This document shows positions 8,722 through 17,960 of a DNA stretch of 64,000 bases, in pieces. The translations under genes were made by a program, and so were the position numbers. The DNA is from Clostridia bacterium (GTDB lineage Bacteria > Bacillota > Clostridia > Oscillospirales > CAG-272). The first letter of the stretch is position 1, and each line of letters opens with the position of its first letter. The stretch lies in NCBI GenBank assembly GCA_017942005.1, contig JAGAVJ010000028.1, positions 1 to 64,000 of the forward strand, given 5' to 3'. Under the pieces are notes generated by a model. That model was not told the DNA's origin. It ran no database searches and saw nothing but the letters and a program-made list of their open reading frames with translations.

Positions 8722-9645
8722 AAAGGTAGCTGCAAATGCCAATGCCGTACCAATTCGTGCGTTTTTCGACTGTTTTTCATGAAAGAAGGTAAAACCGGCA
8801 AGCGCTGTTAAAACAACCGAACCGCCTGTCATCATGGGGTATTGAATGGATGCAGGCATATCGGATGCAGCGGCGGTCAGCTGCAATAAATATGACACGC
8901 CGTTGCACAGTGCGTAGCCAATGACATATACCCAAAGCAGTGCCGGATGAAATCCTTTTGCAAGCTTTGGCAATGTGCGGTTTTTCAAGATCAGGAAAAA
9001 CAGCGCTGCTGCACTGAACATACCGTTGAGGGTGTTGGTTAGAAAGACAAAGCTGTTGTTGTCTGTAATTGGATATGTCGTTTCGATCTGGTGAATTTTT
9101 GAAAAGATAGAAACAAATCCGTTCATGAAAAAGACCAGAATGCAGAGTGTAATAAAAAGAATTTTCTTTTTGCGTTTTTGATCCTCTCCGACAGCATCGT
9201 CTTCCTTTTTGTCAAGGCATGGGAATACCATCGAAATCATCAAAAGTATAATACCTGCAATGCGGCAGACAAGCGAAAGTGGAGAAATGCCGTCGACATC
9301 GCCTAAGAAAAACATACCGTAAAGAAATGGAAGCAGCATTCCGCCAAGCATCAGAAACATGGTATATACCGAAAAATTTCCAAGCGAAAAAATCTTGAAG
9401 CCAAGCAGAGAGTAGCCCAAACAGAGAAGGGAAATGATAACCGCACACAAAAAAGAAAATGGAGTCACATTGACCTGACAGCCATTGATGAAAAAGAAAA
9501 TGATTCCGGCTGCAAATCCTGAGAGCGTTGTATATAAAAGCGATGTCATGATAGCGGAACCATTCTTGGACTGATAAAATTTATTGATGGAAAATTGCAG
9601 TGCCATCAATACCACAGCGATGAGCAAATAAAGATAGTTTATCAT
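8707..9645 (-). CDS. EamA/DMT-superfamily transporter
   Basis: 312 aa with about ten hydrophobic helices arranged as two five-helix halves separated by a charged loop (KKEDD...KRKKK, about residues 150-165). This is the layout of the drug/metabolite transporter superfamily. The second half includes SIQYPMMTGGSVVLTALAG and a Glu near the final helix (FFHEKQS), as in EamA repeats. The substrate is unknown. The start at 9645 is chosen for its SD (GGGAAAGG, 7 nt); an upstream in-frame ATG would add 21 residues lying over the promoter. The last 15 bp overlap the end of the VanY-like gene. Confidence 0.75.
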   Translation of the reverse strand: MINYLYLLIAVVLMALQFSINKFYQSKNGSAIMTSLLYTTLSGFAAGIIFFFINGCQVNVTPFSFLCAVIISLLCLGYSLLGFKIFSLGNFSVYTMFLMLGGMLLPFLYGMFFLGDVDGISPLSLVCRIAGIILLMISMVFPCLDKKEDDAVGEDQKRKKKILFITLCILVFFMNGFVSIFSKIHQIETTYPITDNNSFVFLTNTLNGMFSAAALFFLILKNRTLPKLAKGFHPALLWVYVIGYALCNGVSYLLQLTAAASDMPASIQYPMMTGGSVVLTALAGFTFFHEKQSKNARIGTALAFAATFLFLF

Positions 9646-9679
9646 AAAAAGACCTTTCCCAGAAAAATGAATATATAAC

Positions 9680-9708
9680 AGTATACACCATTTTTGACTT
9701 TTTTTCAA
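9680..9708 (-). promoter_or_regulatory. Sigma-A promoter of the DMT transporter
   Basis: Minus strand TTGAAA (9703-9708), 17-nt spacer, TATACT (9680-9685), about 35 nt before the chosen start. Confidence 0.65.
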
Positions 9709-9864
9709 TAGAAGAATGAAATTTTATGCGGCGAAAATAATATTTCACGATTTATTTACATTTATTTCTTGAATGATCAAATGTGTGTGTAAAACTGCAT
9801 TTCTTTTTTTGAAGGGATAAATTCACATTGATGATAGATGTTAGCAGCAAAAGGAGGACTATTT

Positions 9865-11289
9865 ATGCATTGCGATATTGTCATCATCGGTGCAGGACCT
9901 GCCGGTATTTTTACCGCACTGGAGATGCTGCGCGGTGAGCATCCAACACACCAAAAAATTATCATTGTAGAAAAAGGACAGCCAATTGAAAAGCGCCGAT
10001 GCCCCAAAACGCAAACCCATAAATGTGTGGACTGTAAGCCATACTGTCACATTACAACAGGTTTTTCCGGCGCCGGTGCATTTTCGGATGGAAAGCTGTC
10101 CCTCTCAGCAGAGGTCGGCGGTATGCTTCCGGAATTGATCGGCTACGATTATGCACAGGAAATGATTGCGTATACCGACCAGATTTATCTGGCATTCGGC
10201 GCCGATCCCCATATTGAAGGCATCGGTAACCCGGAAAAAGTGAAGGAGATTCGCCGCCGTGCCATTCATGCAGGATTGAAGCTTGTAGACTGTCCCATTC
10301 GCCATCTCGGTACAGAAAAAGCACAAGACCTTTATCACCGCATCGAAGTGTATTTACAGGAACACGGTGTAGAAATTCTGTTTGGCTATGAATGTGCCAA
10401 TCTGATTTTGGAAAACGATATATGTCGTGGTGTCATTGTACAGCATGCCGTCGGGCGAGAACCGGACTTTACCATTACAGCGCAGCACACCATTGTTGCA
10501 ACTGGAAGACGCGGCGCGGACTGGCTTGAAAAACTATGCAACGAACATCACATCGCACATCAGCCCGGAACAGTGGACATCGGCGTTCGTGTGGAGGTCC
10601 GCAATGAAATCATTGAGGACATCAATGAGGTATTGTATGAATCCAAGCTGATCGGTTATCCAAAACCCTTTAAAAATAAGGTACGTACCTTCTGTCAGAA
10701 TCCGGGCGGTTTTGTCAGCCAGGAAAACTACGATAACAACTTAGCTGTCGTCAATGGTCATTCTTATAAGGAATTGAAATCACAGAATACAAATCTTGCC
10801 ATTCTATGTTCCCATAACTTTACGGAACCGTTCAATCAGCCGATTGCATATGCACAAAAGGTAGGGGAGCTGACCAATATGCTTGGCGCTGGGCATATCA
10901 TGGTACAGCGATACGGTGACATTTTAGACGGAAAGCGGACATGGGCAAAGGAGCTTGCATATTCCAATGTCAAGCCGACGCTGCCGGATGCCGTAGCCGG
11001 TGATATAACAGCTGCCATGCCATACCGTGCGATGACAAACATCATCAACTTTATTCAGGCGGTAGATTACGTTGTCCCCGGTTTTGCATCGACGGAAACC
11101 CTGCTGTATTCTCCGGAATTAAAGTTTTATTCCAACCGTGTAAAGATGGATGCGGATTTCCGCACCTCCATTCAAGGTCTGTACTGTCTTGGCGATTCTT
11201 CCGGATGGACACGCGGATTGATGATGGCATCCGTCATGGGTGTACTGATGGGACGAAAGCTGCTTGCAGATGAAATAGGACAGGCATAA
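9865..11289 (+). CDS. FAD-dependent dehydrogenase, COG2509 type
   Basis: 474 aa. The N-terminal dinucleotide-binding motif is IIGAGPAGIF. A Cys cluster, RRCPKTQTHKCVDCKPYC (about residues 46-63, four Cys), is followed directly by TGFSGAGAFSDGKLSL. A second FAD-contact region occurs near the C-terminus (GLYCLGDSSGWTRGL). This arrangement is that of the uncharacterised FAD-dependent dehydrogenase family COG2509, widespread in anaerobes. The Cys cluster could hold a metal or Fe-S cluster, but this is unproven. The start is ATG 9865, preceded by AAAGGAGG; an upstream in-frame ATG would include the SD. The stop lies 2 bp from the end of the convergent AraC gene. Confidence 0.8.
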   Translation: MHCDIVIIGAGPAGIFTALEMLRGEHPTHQKIIIVEKGQPIEKRRCPKTQTHKCVDCKPYCHITTGFSGAGAFSDGKLSLSAEVGGMLPELIGYDYAQEMIAYTDQIYLAFGADPHIEGIGNPEKVKEIRRRAIHAGLKLVDCPIRHLGTEKAQDLYHRIEVYLQEHGVEILFGYECANLILENDICRGVIVQHAVGREPDFTITAQHTIVATGRRGADWLEKLCNEHHIAHQPGTVDIGVRVEVRNEIIEDINEVLYESKLIGYPKPFKNKVRTFCQNPGGFVSQENYDNNLAVVNGHSYKELKSQNTNLAILCSHNFTEPFNQPIAYAQKVGELTNMLGAGHIMVQRYGDILDGKRTWAKELAYSNVKPTLPDAVAGDITAAMPYRAMTNIINFIQAVDYVVPGFASTETLLYSPELKFYSNRVKMDADFRTSIQGLYCLGDSSGWTRGLMMASVMGVLMGRKLLADEIGQA

Positions 11290-11291
11290 TT

Positions 11292-12290
11292 TCATATTAC
11301 AATGCTTCCTGTCATCCGAAATGCCTGCGGCGTCATACCGACCGCTTGTCTGAATGCACGATGAAAATAGGCGTCTCCTTTATATCCGCAGTGCCAGGCA
11401 ATCTCTGCAAAGCTTAGATTGGTGGTAAGCAGGAGCACTTTTGCGTGATTGATGCGGAGATCAGACAAATGCTGATAAAAGGTGCGTCCTGTCTGCATAT
11501 GGATCAAACGGCTGATGTACTGTTCATTATAATTGAATTTTTGCGCAATTTCTGTCAGCGTTACGGTACGGTAACTGTCATGTATATATTGCAGAATCTC
11601 TAAGATATTTCCGGATTTTGCAATAAGCTCCTTTGCCGGCTCCATATCACTGCGGTGACAGCGCATAAGATGCAGAAGCAGTGTCAGACAGCGTGTATAC
11701 AGCATCTGGTCACAATATATTTCATTATTATAATACTCCAAAATGAGTTCCCGCATGAGCTGATTCAGTGTTTTATCCTGCGTGTGCGGTTTGATATACA
11801 GATATTTTGGATACCGTTTCCGGTAGAGAATTTCACGCAGGTATTGTGTCAAAGCGGAATCCGTCCCGTCCAATACTTCATAAAATTTTTGCAGCATCGG
11901 TATTTCCACAAGAATATTCATCAGTAAACTGTCATCAAATATTTCCGGCTTATGGATAACTCCTGGCGACACAAAACAAAATTCTCCTTCTGCAAGCAGC
12001 ATGGTTTCACCGGCAATGTTATGAATGCACTGTCCGCGGTACTGGTACATGATTTCCAAGAACGCATGCGAATGATAGGAAGGGTTGCAATACCGTTCAT
12101 GACGCCAAACACGAATATCAGAGCCCCGGTTTTGTGTGATATTTACCGGATATGATTGATATATGCTCGTAATTTCCTCTAAAGTGTCTGTTTTACCGGT
12201 TTCCATCACATGAAAATAAGTTTGTTTCGCTTCCTGTTCATTTTCTGTATATTTCGATAAGAAATCGTCTAATTCAGATAGTTCCATCAT
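11292..12290 (-). CDS. AraC family transcriptional regulator
   Basis: 332 aa. The N-terminal part includes a cupin-like ligand-binding segment (ERYCNPSYHSHAFLEIMYQ; about residues 65-150). The C-terminal 100 residues form the double helix-turn-helix DNA-binding domain (LTEIAQKFNYNEQYISRLI...FAEIAWHCGYKGDAYFHRAF). Such regulators usually sense a sugar and control adjacent transport or hydrolase genes. The gene is divergent from the solute-binding lipoprotein, and the two promoters (12377-12405 and 12428-12456) are 22 bp apart, so it probably controls that gene and perhaps the GH38 gene beyond it. ATG 12290 follows an SD-hairpin-start element; an ATG 21 nt upstream lies inside the structured region. 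Confidence 0.85.
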   Translation of the reverse strand: MMELSELDDFLSKYTENEQEAKQTYFHVMETGKTDTLEEITSIYQSYPVNITQNRGSDIRVWRHERYCNPSYHSHAFLEIMYQYRGQCIHNIAGETMLLAEGEFCFVSPGVIHKPEIFDDSLLMNILVEIPMLQKFYEVLDGTDSALTQYLREILYRKRYPKYLYIKPHTQDKTLNQLMRELILEYYNNEIYCDQMLYTRCLTLLLHLMRCHRSDMEPAKELIAKSGNILEILQYIHDSYRTVTLTEIAQKFNYNEQYISRLIHMQTGRTFYQHLSDLRINHAKVLLLTTNLSFAEIAWHCGYKGDAYFHRAFRQAVGMTPQAFRMTGSIVI

Positions 12291-12345
12291 TCCATCGTTT
12301 GCCTTACGCATCTATCATTGATCTGTTGCGTGAGGCATTTCCTTT
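12288..12345 (-). promoter_or_regulatory. SD-hairpin-start element of the AraC gene
   Basis: Minus strand: SD AAAGGAA (12339-12345), stem TGCCTCACGCA (12327-12337) pairing with TGCGTAAGGCA (12300-12310; ten pairs, one mismatch), tail ACGATGGA, ATG at 12290. Confidence 0.6.
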
Positions 12346-12376
12346 CTTTTACAGAGCATTGGCGTTTCTATCGTTT

Positions 12377-12405
12377 ATTATACAGGAAATATCAAAATAA
12401 GTCAA
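12377..12405 (-). promoter_or_regulatory. Sigma-A promoter of the AraC regulator
   Basis: Minus strand TTGACT (12400-12405), 17-nt spacer, TATAAT (12377-12382). Confidence 0.72.
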
Positions 12406-12427
12406 TAGATTTTGTCAAGTTTCGATA

Positions 12428-12456
12428 TTCACAAGGCGTATTTCTTATGTTATAAT
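12428..12456 (+). promoter_or_regulatory. Sigma-A promoter of the solute-binding lipoprotein
   Basis: TTCACA (12428-12433), 17-nt spacer, TATAAT (12451-12456). It is back-to-back with the AraC promoter, so the short intervening segment is a likely regulator-binding site. Confidence 0.65.
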
Positions 12457-12504
12457 GAATATACAAATTATTATTGCGGTTCAGCAAAGAAAGGATATCC
12501 TATC

Positions 12505-14031
12505 ATGAAAAAAACATTGATTCCAGCAATCCTTGTTACCTGCTTGTGTATTGCTGGTACTGTAATCACCTCCTGCGGCGGAAAGGGAGAGGAGGCAGAA
12601 ACACAAAAACAAGCGGGTACCTCCACCCCAGATACAGAAAAAACAGAAGCAGAAGATCCCACAGAAAAAAATGGACGTTCCGATGTCAAAGACAGTCTTC
12701 CAGATACCCTCGATTTTGGCGGTGAAACCATTCGTGTGCTTGCACGCGGCGGTGACGATGATGTGAAAATCGAATTTTACAGTGAAAACACCAACGGAGA
12801 AGTTGTCAATGATGCCGTTTTTATGCGAAATGAAGCCGTAGAAGAACGACTGAATGTGAAAATGGAAGTCTTATTGCAAAATGTAACAAGACATAATCAT
12901 TTGGCTCCAGAAATCCGAAAATCTGTAAGCGCGGGGTCTGACGATTTTGATTTGACTGCCAACTCCATCTACAACATGAACTCTATTGCATTGGAAGGTA
13001 TGCTGCTTGATTTACAGGAACTGGATTATCTCGACTTCTCCCAGCCCTGGTGGAATCAGGCGTTCCTTGATTTAACCGAGTATAATGGCAGAAATTATGT
13101 TGCACTTGGCGAGCTTTCTCAGACAATGATTTCCGGTGCCTTCTGCATGTTCTTCAATCGAGATATGTACAGAGAATTTTATCCGGATGAACCGAGCCTA
13201 TATGAAATCGTCAACGCAGGAGAATGGACACTTGACAAGATGATCTCGTTGTGCACTCCACTGTATGCCGACTTAAACGGTAACGGAAAAGCAGATGAAG
13301 GCGACCGCTTCGGACATTTCTTTACAGACACACAAACGCTTGGCTGCGACTCCTTTACCGGAGGCTGTAATATCAATTTAATTATAAAGAACGATGACGG
13401 AAGCTATACCTACAACGGTGTCAGCGATCGTACTGTCAAGTTTTATGAAAAAATGGGTACATTGCTGTTTGAAAACAACAATACCTGCCGTCTACCCTAT
13501 AACAATGAAGATATCATGAAAACCATGGTCAATGACCAAACGATGTTTACCACATGGATGCTGACCGGCATCAATTACCTGCGTGATATGAAAGACGATT
13601 TCGGTATTATTCCTATGCCGAAGCTGGATGAAACGCAAAAAGAATATAATGCATTTTGTCACGACGGTTCCTCCTCCTTCAGTATTCCGATTACAGAGAA
13701 TTCTCCCAATATGGTCGCGGCATTCTTAGAAGCCATGTGTGCAGAAACCTACCGGACGGTCACACCGGCATACTTTGAGACTGCATTGAAAGGAAAATAT
13801 TCCCGTGACAGCGAAACGTCTCAGATGCTTGATTTGATCGTCAGCGGTATTTATCTTGATATTGCGTATATTTACGGCGATAATTTACAGTCACCGATTG
13901 GTGATCTGCGCACGATTTTAGGCAGTCCCGCAGCGCACAGCAAAGCCGTTTCCACGATGACATCGAAAGAAAAGCAGATGTTGAAACGAATGGATACCAT
14001 TATCAAAGGATATGAAAGTATCGCGCAATAA
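12505..14031 (+). CDS. Extracellular solute-binding lipoprotein
   Basis: 508 aa. The lipoprotein signal is a Lys-Lys start, a hydrophobic core, and lipobox ITSC with Cys24, followed by an acidic/Thr-rich linker (about residues 25-65). The mature part resembles family 1 sugar-binding proteins (ETIRVLARGGDDDVK at the start, NDQTMFTTWML and IPMPKLDETQKEYNAF later). It would capture an oligosaccharide outside the membrane for an ABC importer. No permease or ATPase gene is in the window, so it is an orphan. An upstream in-frame ATG is rejected because the SD (AAAGGA, 9 nt) and signal peptide fit ATG 12505. It is divergent from the AraC gene and ends at a strong terminator. Confidence 0.82.
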   Translation: MKKTLIPAILVTCLCIAGTVITSCGGKGEEAETQKQAGTSTPDTEKTEAEDPTEKNGRSDVKDSLPDTLDFGGETIRVLARGGDDDVKIEFYSENTNGEVVNDAVFMRNEAVEERLNVKMEVLLQNVTRHNHLAPEIRKSVSAGSDDFDLTANSIYNMNSIALEGMLLDLQELDYLDFSQPWWNQAFLDLTEYNGRNYVALGELSQTMISGAFCMFFNRDMYREFYPDEPSLYEIVNAGEWTLDKMISLCTPLYADLNGNGKADEGDRFGHFFTDTQTLGCDSFTGGCNINLIIKNDDGSYTYNGVSDRTVKFYEKMGTLLFENNNTCRLPYNNEDIMKTMVNDQTMFTTWMLTGINYLRDMKDDFGIIPMPKLDETQKEYNAFCHDGSSSFSIPITENSPNMVAAFLEAMCAETYRTVTPAYFETALKGKYSRDSETSQMLDLIVSGIYLDIAYIYGDNLQSPIGDLRTILGSPAAHSKAVSTMTSKEKQMLKRMDTIIKGYESIAQ

Positions 14032-14059
14032 CGATATACACAAAAACAGAGTTTATATT

Positions 14060-14094
14060 CACCGCCGCAGAGAAATTCGGCGGTGGATTTTTTT
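14060..14094 (+). terminator. Terminator of the solute-binding protein gene
   Basis: CACCGCCG (14060-14067) pairs with CGGCGGTG (14078-14085), followed by a run of seven T. Confidence 0.85.
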
Positions 14095-14165
14095 GTGTTG
14101 GCAATCGGAAAAATGGGTTCTGCATTCCTTTCGCAAATAAAATAAAAGAAAAAACAGAAAACCCA

Positions 14166-14194
14166 TTTACAAAAATCAAAAAATCGGATATAAT
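14166..14194 (+). promoter_or_regulatory. Sigma-A promoter of the GH38 gene
   Basis: TTTACA (14166-14171), 17-nt spacer, TATAAT (14189-14194). The mannosidase therefore has its own transcript. Confidence 0.68.
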
Positions 14195-14303
14195 AAAAGA
14201 GACTTTATTTTGTTCTATAGAAAAGGATACGTCAAAAAACGCTCCTCCTTATTTGCTGCACATAATTGCTCCATTCAAAATCAGAGAAAGGAACCAATAC
14301 GCT

Positions 14304-16868
14304 ATGGAAAATAAAAAAACACTGCATATCATCCCGCATTCACACTGGGACCGTGAATGGTATCTTCCATTTGAAACGCACAGAACACGTCTTGTCAAGC
14401 TGTTTGATACCCTGATTTCTTTAATGGAAAACAATCCGGAATATACGTACTACCATATGGACGGGCAATTTGTTGTCATTGAAGACTATCTTGAGATCCG
14501 TCCGCAGATGAAAGACCGTCTATTGGCGCTTGTCAAGGCAGACCGTATTCAGATTGGCCCGTGGTATATTTTACAGGATGAATATTTGACAAGCGGAGAA
14601 GCCAATGTCCGCAATATGCTGTATGGCATCAAGCTGTGCAGGCGGTTTGGTGCTGATCCGGTAATGTCCGGATATTTTCCGGATGCGTTCGGCAACATTT
14701 CTCAGGCGCCGCAGATCATTTCCGGATTTGGCATTGACAATGCAATTTTCGGACGCGGATTGAATGATATCGGTTCAGACAATCAGGTTGTGAAGCAAAA
14801 CGGCATCACAAAGAGTGAACTTTTATGGCAGTCTCCGGACGGCTCTGAGGTCATCGGTGTTATGTTTGCGAATTGGTATTGCAACGCGATGGAGCTGCCG
14901 ACGGACAGGGAAGCGCTTGCTGCAAAAATCGAATCCATTGTGCACAACACAGAACGGTTTGCCGCAACGCCGGAGCTGCTTGGCATGAATGGCTGCGATC
15001 ATCAACCGGTACAGACCAATCTGACAGAGGTCATTCAGCTTGCAAATGAAGTACAGGACAAGGTTGTGGTCAAGCAGTCCAATTTTAAAGAGTATATTGA
15101 AAAAATCCGTGCTTACCGTGACGAACTGCAGCCGTACCGCGGTGAAATTGCCGGACAGCTGACCTCTGGAAATTGTCTGCTCATCAATACAGCATCCACA
15201 CGTATGGACATCAAACAGGAGAATCAGCGCGTGCAGAATCTTTTGGAACGCATTACAGAACCGCTTAATGCATACACCTATGCAAACGGAGACAAGTACG
15301 ACGATGATTATTACCTCTACGCATGGCGCATTCTCATGCAGAATCATCCGCATGATTCCATCTGTTCCTGTTCACACGATGCAATTTATGACGAAATGAT
15401 GACCCGATTTGCAAAATCCGGCTATACCGCACAGGCACTGCGCGATGCTTCCATGGCATATCTTGCGGATAACACGGATACACAAAATGCAGCTGACCGT
15501 AATTTGATTGTCTTTTCTGGCGAACCGGGCAATGGTATGATTACGGTTCAGACAAAGGTCGATTTCCCGTTGGATGCTGATGTGAAGGCGATTCATATCG
15601 AAGATACGGAGGGGAATCTTATCCCTGCGGATATTCATCCCTTGGGCAAAACGTTCACTTATACGCTTCCGGACGACCGTTTCCGTCAGCCGACTTTTGT
15701 CAATCGCTTTGAGGCAACCATGCAGCTGCCTGCAAACGGGATGATCGGAACCAGACTATATTATGCTGTTCCCGGTGCAGTCACACGTACAACTACGGTC
15801 ACCTATAACGACCGTGTATTGGAAAATGAAAACTTAAAAGTTGTGTTCTATGAAAACGGTTCCTTTACTGTTACAGAGAAGAAAAGTCATACGACAGTCG
15901 GTCCATGCAATCTGTTTATGGATGAAAGAGATGGCGGCAACAGCTATAATTATGCACCGGTGGAAGGCGACACGCCATTTTTCACAAAAGACAGTACCGC
16001 ATGCTTCACCTCTGAAACAAAAGCATATTCTATCACAGTCACAGCGGACATTACAACAGAACGCTGCCATATCTCAAGTGCCGTCACACTTGCTGAGAAA
16101 GACGACCGTGTGACCATCACAACAACGATTGATAACCATACGAAAGACCACCGCATCCGTGCTGTATTTGAAAATACAGTGGATACTGATGTGGTATATG
16201 CCGCAGGTCAGTTTGATATTGTAGAACGGTCGATTCAGCCATGGGAAAACTGGACTTGTCCTTATAATACCCAACGTGCAGAACAGTTTGTCATGCTTTT
16301 GGACAAAGGAAAAAACAACGGCTTTATCTGCGCACAGAAAGGACTTAACGAATACGAAATTCTGCGCGACGGTAAAAACACGATGGCTTTGACACTTCTG
16401 CGCTGTATTGGTGAAATCGGTGACTGGGGAGATTTTCCGACGCCAAAAGCACAGTGTATCGGTTCCTATCAATTGGAATATTGTGTGATTCCGTTTGCGG
16501 CAGATGCCCGTGATGCAGCCATTTCCTCTGCCTATGTCTATGCGTCCAACGCGGCAACCGCGGCGGATACTGGAAAGCATCCTGGCAGAATTATGGCAGG
16601 GAACACCTTTATCAAGCTGCCAGACCCGATGCTGCGGATGTCCGCATTCAAGCATGCGGAGGATGGAGACGGTCTTGTATTGCGTTTGTACCAGATTGAC
16701 GAAACAGAACGGTGTGCGGATATAGAACTGGACACATTTATTACAGAAGTGTATGCATCTGCTTTGGATGAACGAATGGGTGAACGGCTACCTATCCAAG
16801 ACGGGATTCTTCATGTATGTGTTCCCGCAAAGAAAATTGTCACATATCGGCTGAAAGGTGCATTTTGA
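14304..16868 (+). CDS. GH38 alpha-mannosidase
   Basis: 854 aa without a signal peptide, so cytoplasmic. The catalytic domain starts with HIIPHSHWDREW (residues 8-19), the zinc-binding signature of GH38. The nucleophile is predicted as Asp127 in GYFPDAFGNISQAPQ. A further metal/active-site region is NHPHDSICSCSHD. C-terminal beta domains match GH38 C-terminal architecture and length. It would release alpha-linked mannose from glycan fragments (N-glycans, mannosylated polymers or mannosylglycerate-type compounds), with retention of configuration. ATG 14304 is set by SD AAAGGA 11 nt upstream. It follows the AraC/solute-binding pair, which suggests a role in the same sugar use. Confidence 0.9.
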   Translation: MENKKTLHIIPHSHWDREWYLPFETHRTRLVKLFDTLISLMENNPEYTYYHMDGQFVVIEDYLEIRPQMKDRLLALVKADRIQIGPWYILQDEYLTSGEANVRNMLYGIKLCRRFGADPVMSGYFPDAFGNISQAPQIISGFGIDNAIFGRGLNDIGSDNQVVKQNGITKSELLWQSPDGSEVIGVMFANWYCNAMELPTDREALAAKIESIVHNTERFAATPELLGMNGCDHQPVQTNLTEVIQLANEVQDKVVVKQSNFKEYIEKIRAYRDELQPYRGEIAGQLTSGNCLLINTASTRMDIKQENQRVQNLLERITEPLNAYTYANGDKYDDDYYLYAWRILMQNHPHDSICSCSHDAIYDEMMTRFAKSGYTAQALRDASMAYLADNTDTQNAADRNLIVFSGEPGNGMITVQTKVDFPLDADVKAIHIEDTEGNLIPADIHPLGKTFTYTLPDDRFRQPTFVNRFEATMQLPANGMIGTRLYYAVPGAVTRTTTVTYNDRVLENENLKVVFYENGSFTVTEKKSHTTVGPCNLFMDERDGGNSYNYAPVEGDTPFFTKDSTACFTSETKAYSITVTADITTERCHISSAVTLAEKDDRVTITTTIDNHTKDHRIRAVFENTVDTDVVYAAGQFDIVERSIQPWENWTCPYNTQRAEQFVMLLDKGKNNGFICAQKGLNEYEILRDGKNTMALTLLRCIGEIGDWGDFPTPKAQCIGSYQLEYCVIPFAADARDAAISSAYVYASNAATAADTGKHPGRIMAGNTFIKLPDPMLRMSAFKHAEDGDGLVLRLYQIDETERCADIELDTFITEVYASALDERMGERLPIQDGILHVCVPAKKIVTYRLKGAF

Positions 16869-16937
16869 TCAAATTTTATCAAAATATGAAGATTGTGAAT
16901 TTATGCGCACAAAATTTTAAAATTTCGGTTGGATTGA

Positions 16938-16966
16938 TTGACAGTTCTGTATTTTTATGGTAAAAT
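16938..16966 (+). promoter_or_regulatory. Sigma-A promoter upstream of the nucleoside hydrolase
   Basis: TTGACA (16938-16943), 17-nt spacer, TAAAAT (16961-16966). It may also drive the ATP synthase genes, because only 13 bp separate the hydrolase from the first atp gene. Confidence 0.75.
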
Positions 16967-17056
16967 TTTAATATTACCGTAAAATAGATCGAAAATAAAA
17001 TTCCATCTTGTATAAAGTCGTGTGCCATTGATTCACATTTTGAAAGGAAGCATTGC

Positions 17057-17947
17057 ATGAGTACAAAAACAAAAATTATTTTTGATACAGACCTTGGCGG
17101 GGATTGCGACGATACCGGTGCTTGTGCGGTATTATGTAATTTAGCAAAAGCCGGAGAAGCTGAAATCCTCTGTGCTACCTATTGCATCGGCAATCCATGG
17201 GGTGGATATTTCCTTCGGTATGAACTGGATTATTTTGGGTTTACCAAAGTTCCGGTCGGCACATTGAAGGATGCTTCTTTTATGGCAGAACCGATCTATG
17301 AACGTTACACAAGACCATATGCGGAGCGCATGGGTGCTGTACAAACTGAGCAGGAAGACGCTGTGCGTGTGCTTCGCCGCACGTTGGCTGCAAACGGCGG
17401 AACGCATGATATCACGCTGATTGCAGTCGGACCACTACGCAACATTGCAAACCTTCTTCGCTCCGGTGCAGATGACATTTCTCCTAAAACAGGAAAAGAA
17501 CTGATTTCGGAAAACGTTGCCGAATTTGTTACGATGCTTGGAACCTTTGTCAAAGATGCACACATCGAATGGAATGTGGAAATGGACATTCCATCTGCAC
17601 AGTACTGCATATCGGAAATGCCAGTTCCAACCGTTTTTTTGCCGTATGAAGCCGGTGTCCACATCCTTACAGGTCAAATGCTTTCCTCCGTTTCGGAGCA
17701 TCATCCGGTACGTGCGGCCTATACGTTATGGAATGACGGAAAATGCCATGTACGCAGCTCATGGGATTTGATTACGGTATACTGTGCAGTACGAAAAAAC
17801 ACTCCATTATATCAATGGAAGCCTGTACATGTTGATGTCAATGAAAAAGGAGAAACTGTCTCCTCATGCGGCAACGATATGGCGATACTGGTTCAAGCAG
17901 CTTCGGACAATGAAATTACAGCCGCAATCAATCCGCTGATGCTGTAA
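17057..17947 (+). CDS. Nucleoside hydrolase (IUNH fold)
   Basis: 296 aa. The N-terminal Ca2+-binding cluster DTDLGGDCDDTGA (residues 10-22) corresponds to the DTDxGxDxDD signature of inosine-uridine preferring nucleoside hydrolases. ITLIAVGPLRN and ITVYCAV match later family elements. Where classical members have a His-Asp-Pro-Leu segment near the C-terminus, this protein reads SSWDLITVY: the Asp is kept but the catalytic His is absent, so substrate choice may differ from ribonucleosides. SD AAAGGA lies 8 nt upstream of the start. It sits immediately before the ATP synthase operon, which may be chance or read-through. Confidence 0.83.
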   Translation: MSTKTKIIFDTDLGGDCDDTGACAVLCNLAKAGEAEILCATYCIGNPWGGYFLRYELDYFGFTKVPVGTLKDASFMAEPIYERYTRPYAERMGAVQTEQEDAVRVLRRTLAANGGTHDITLIAVGPLRNIANLLRSGADDISPKTGKELISENVAEFVTMLGTFVKDAHIEWNVEMDIPSAQYCISEMPVPTVFLPYEAGVHILTGQMLSSVSEHHPVRAAYTLWNDGKCHVRSSWDLITVYCAVRKNTPLYQWKPVHVDVNEKGETVSSCGNDMAILVQAASDNEITAAINPLML

Positions 17948-17960
17948 TACGGGATTTGTG

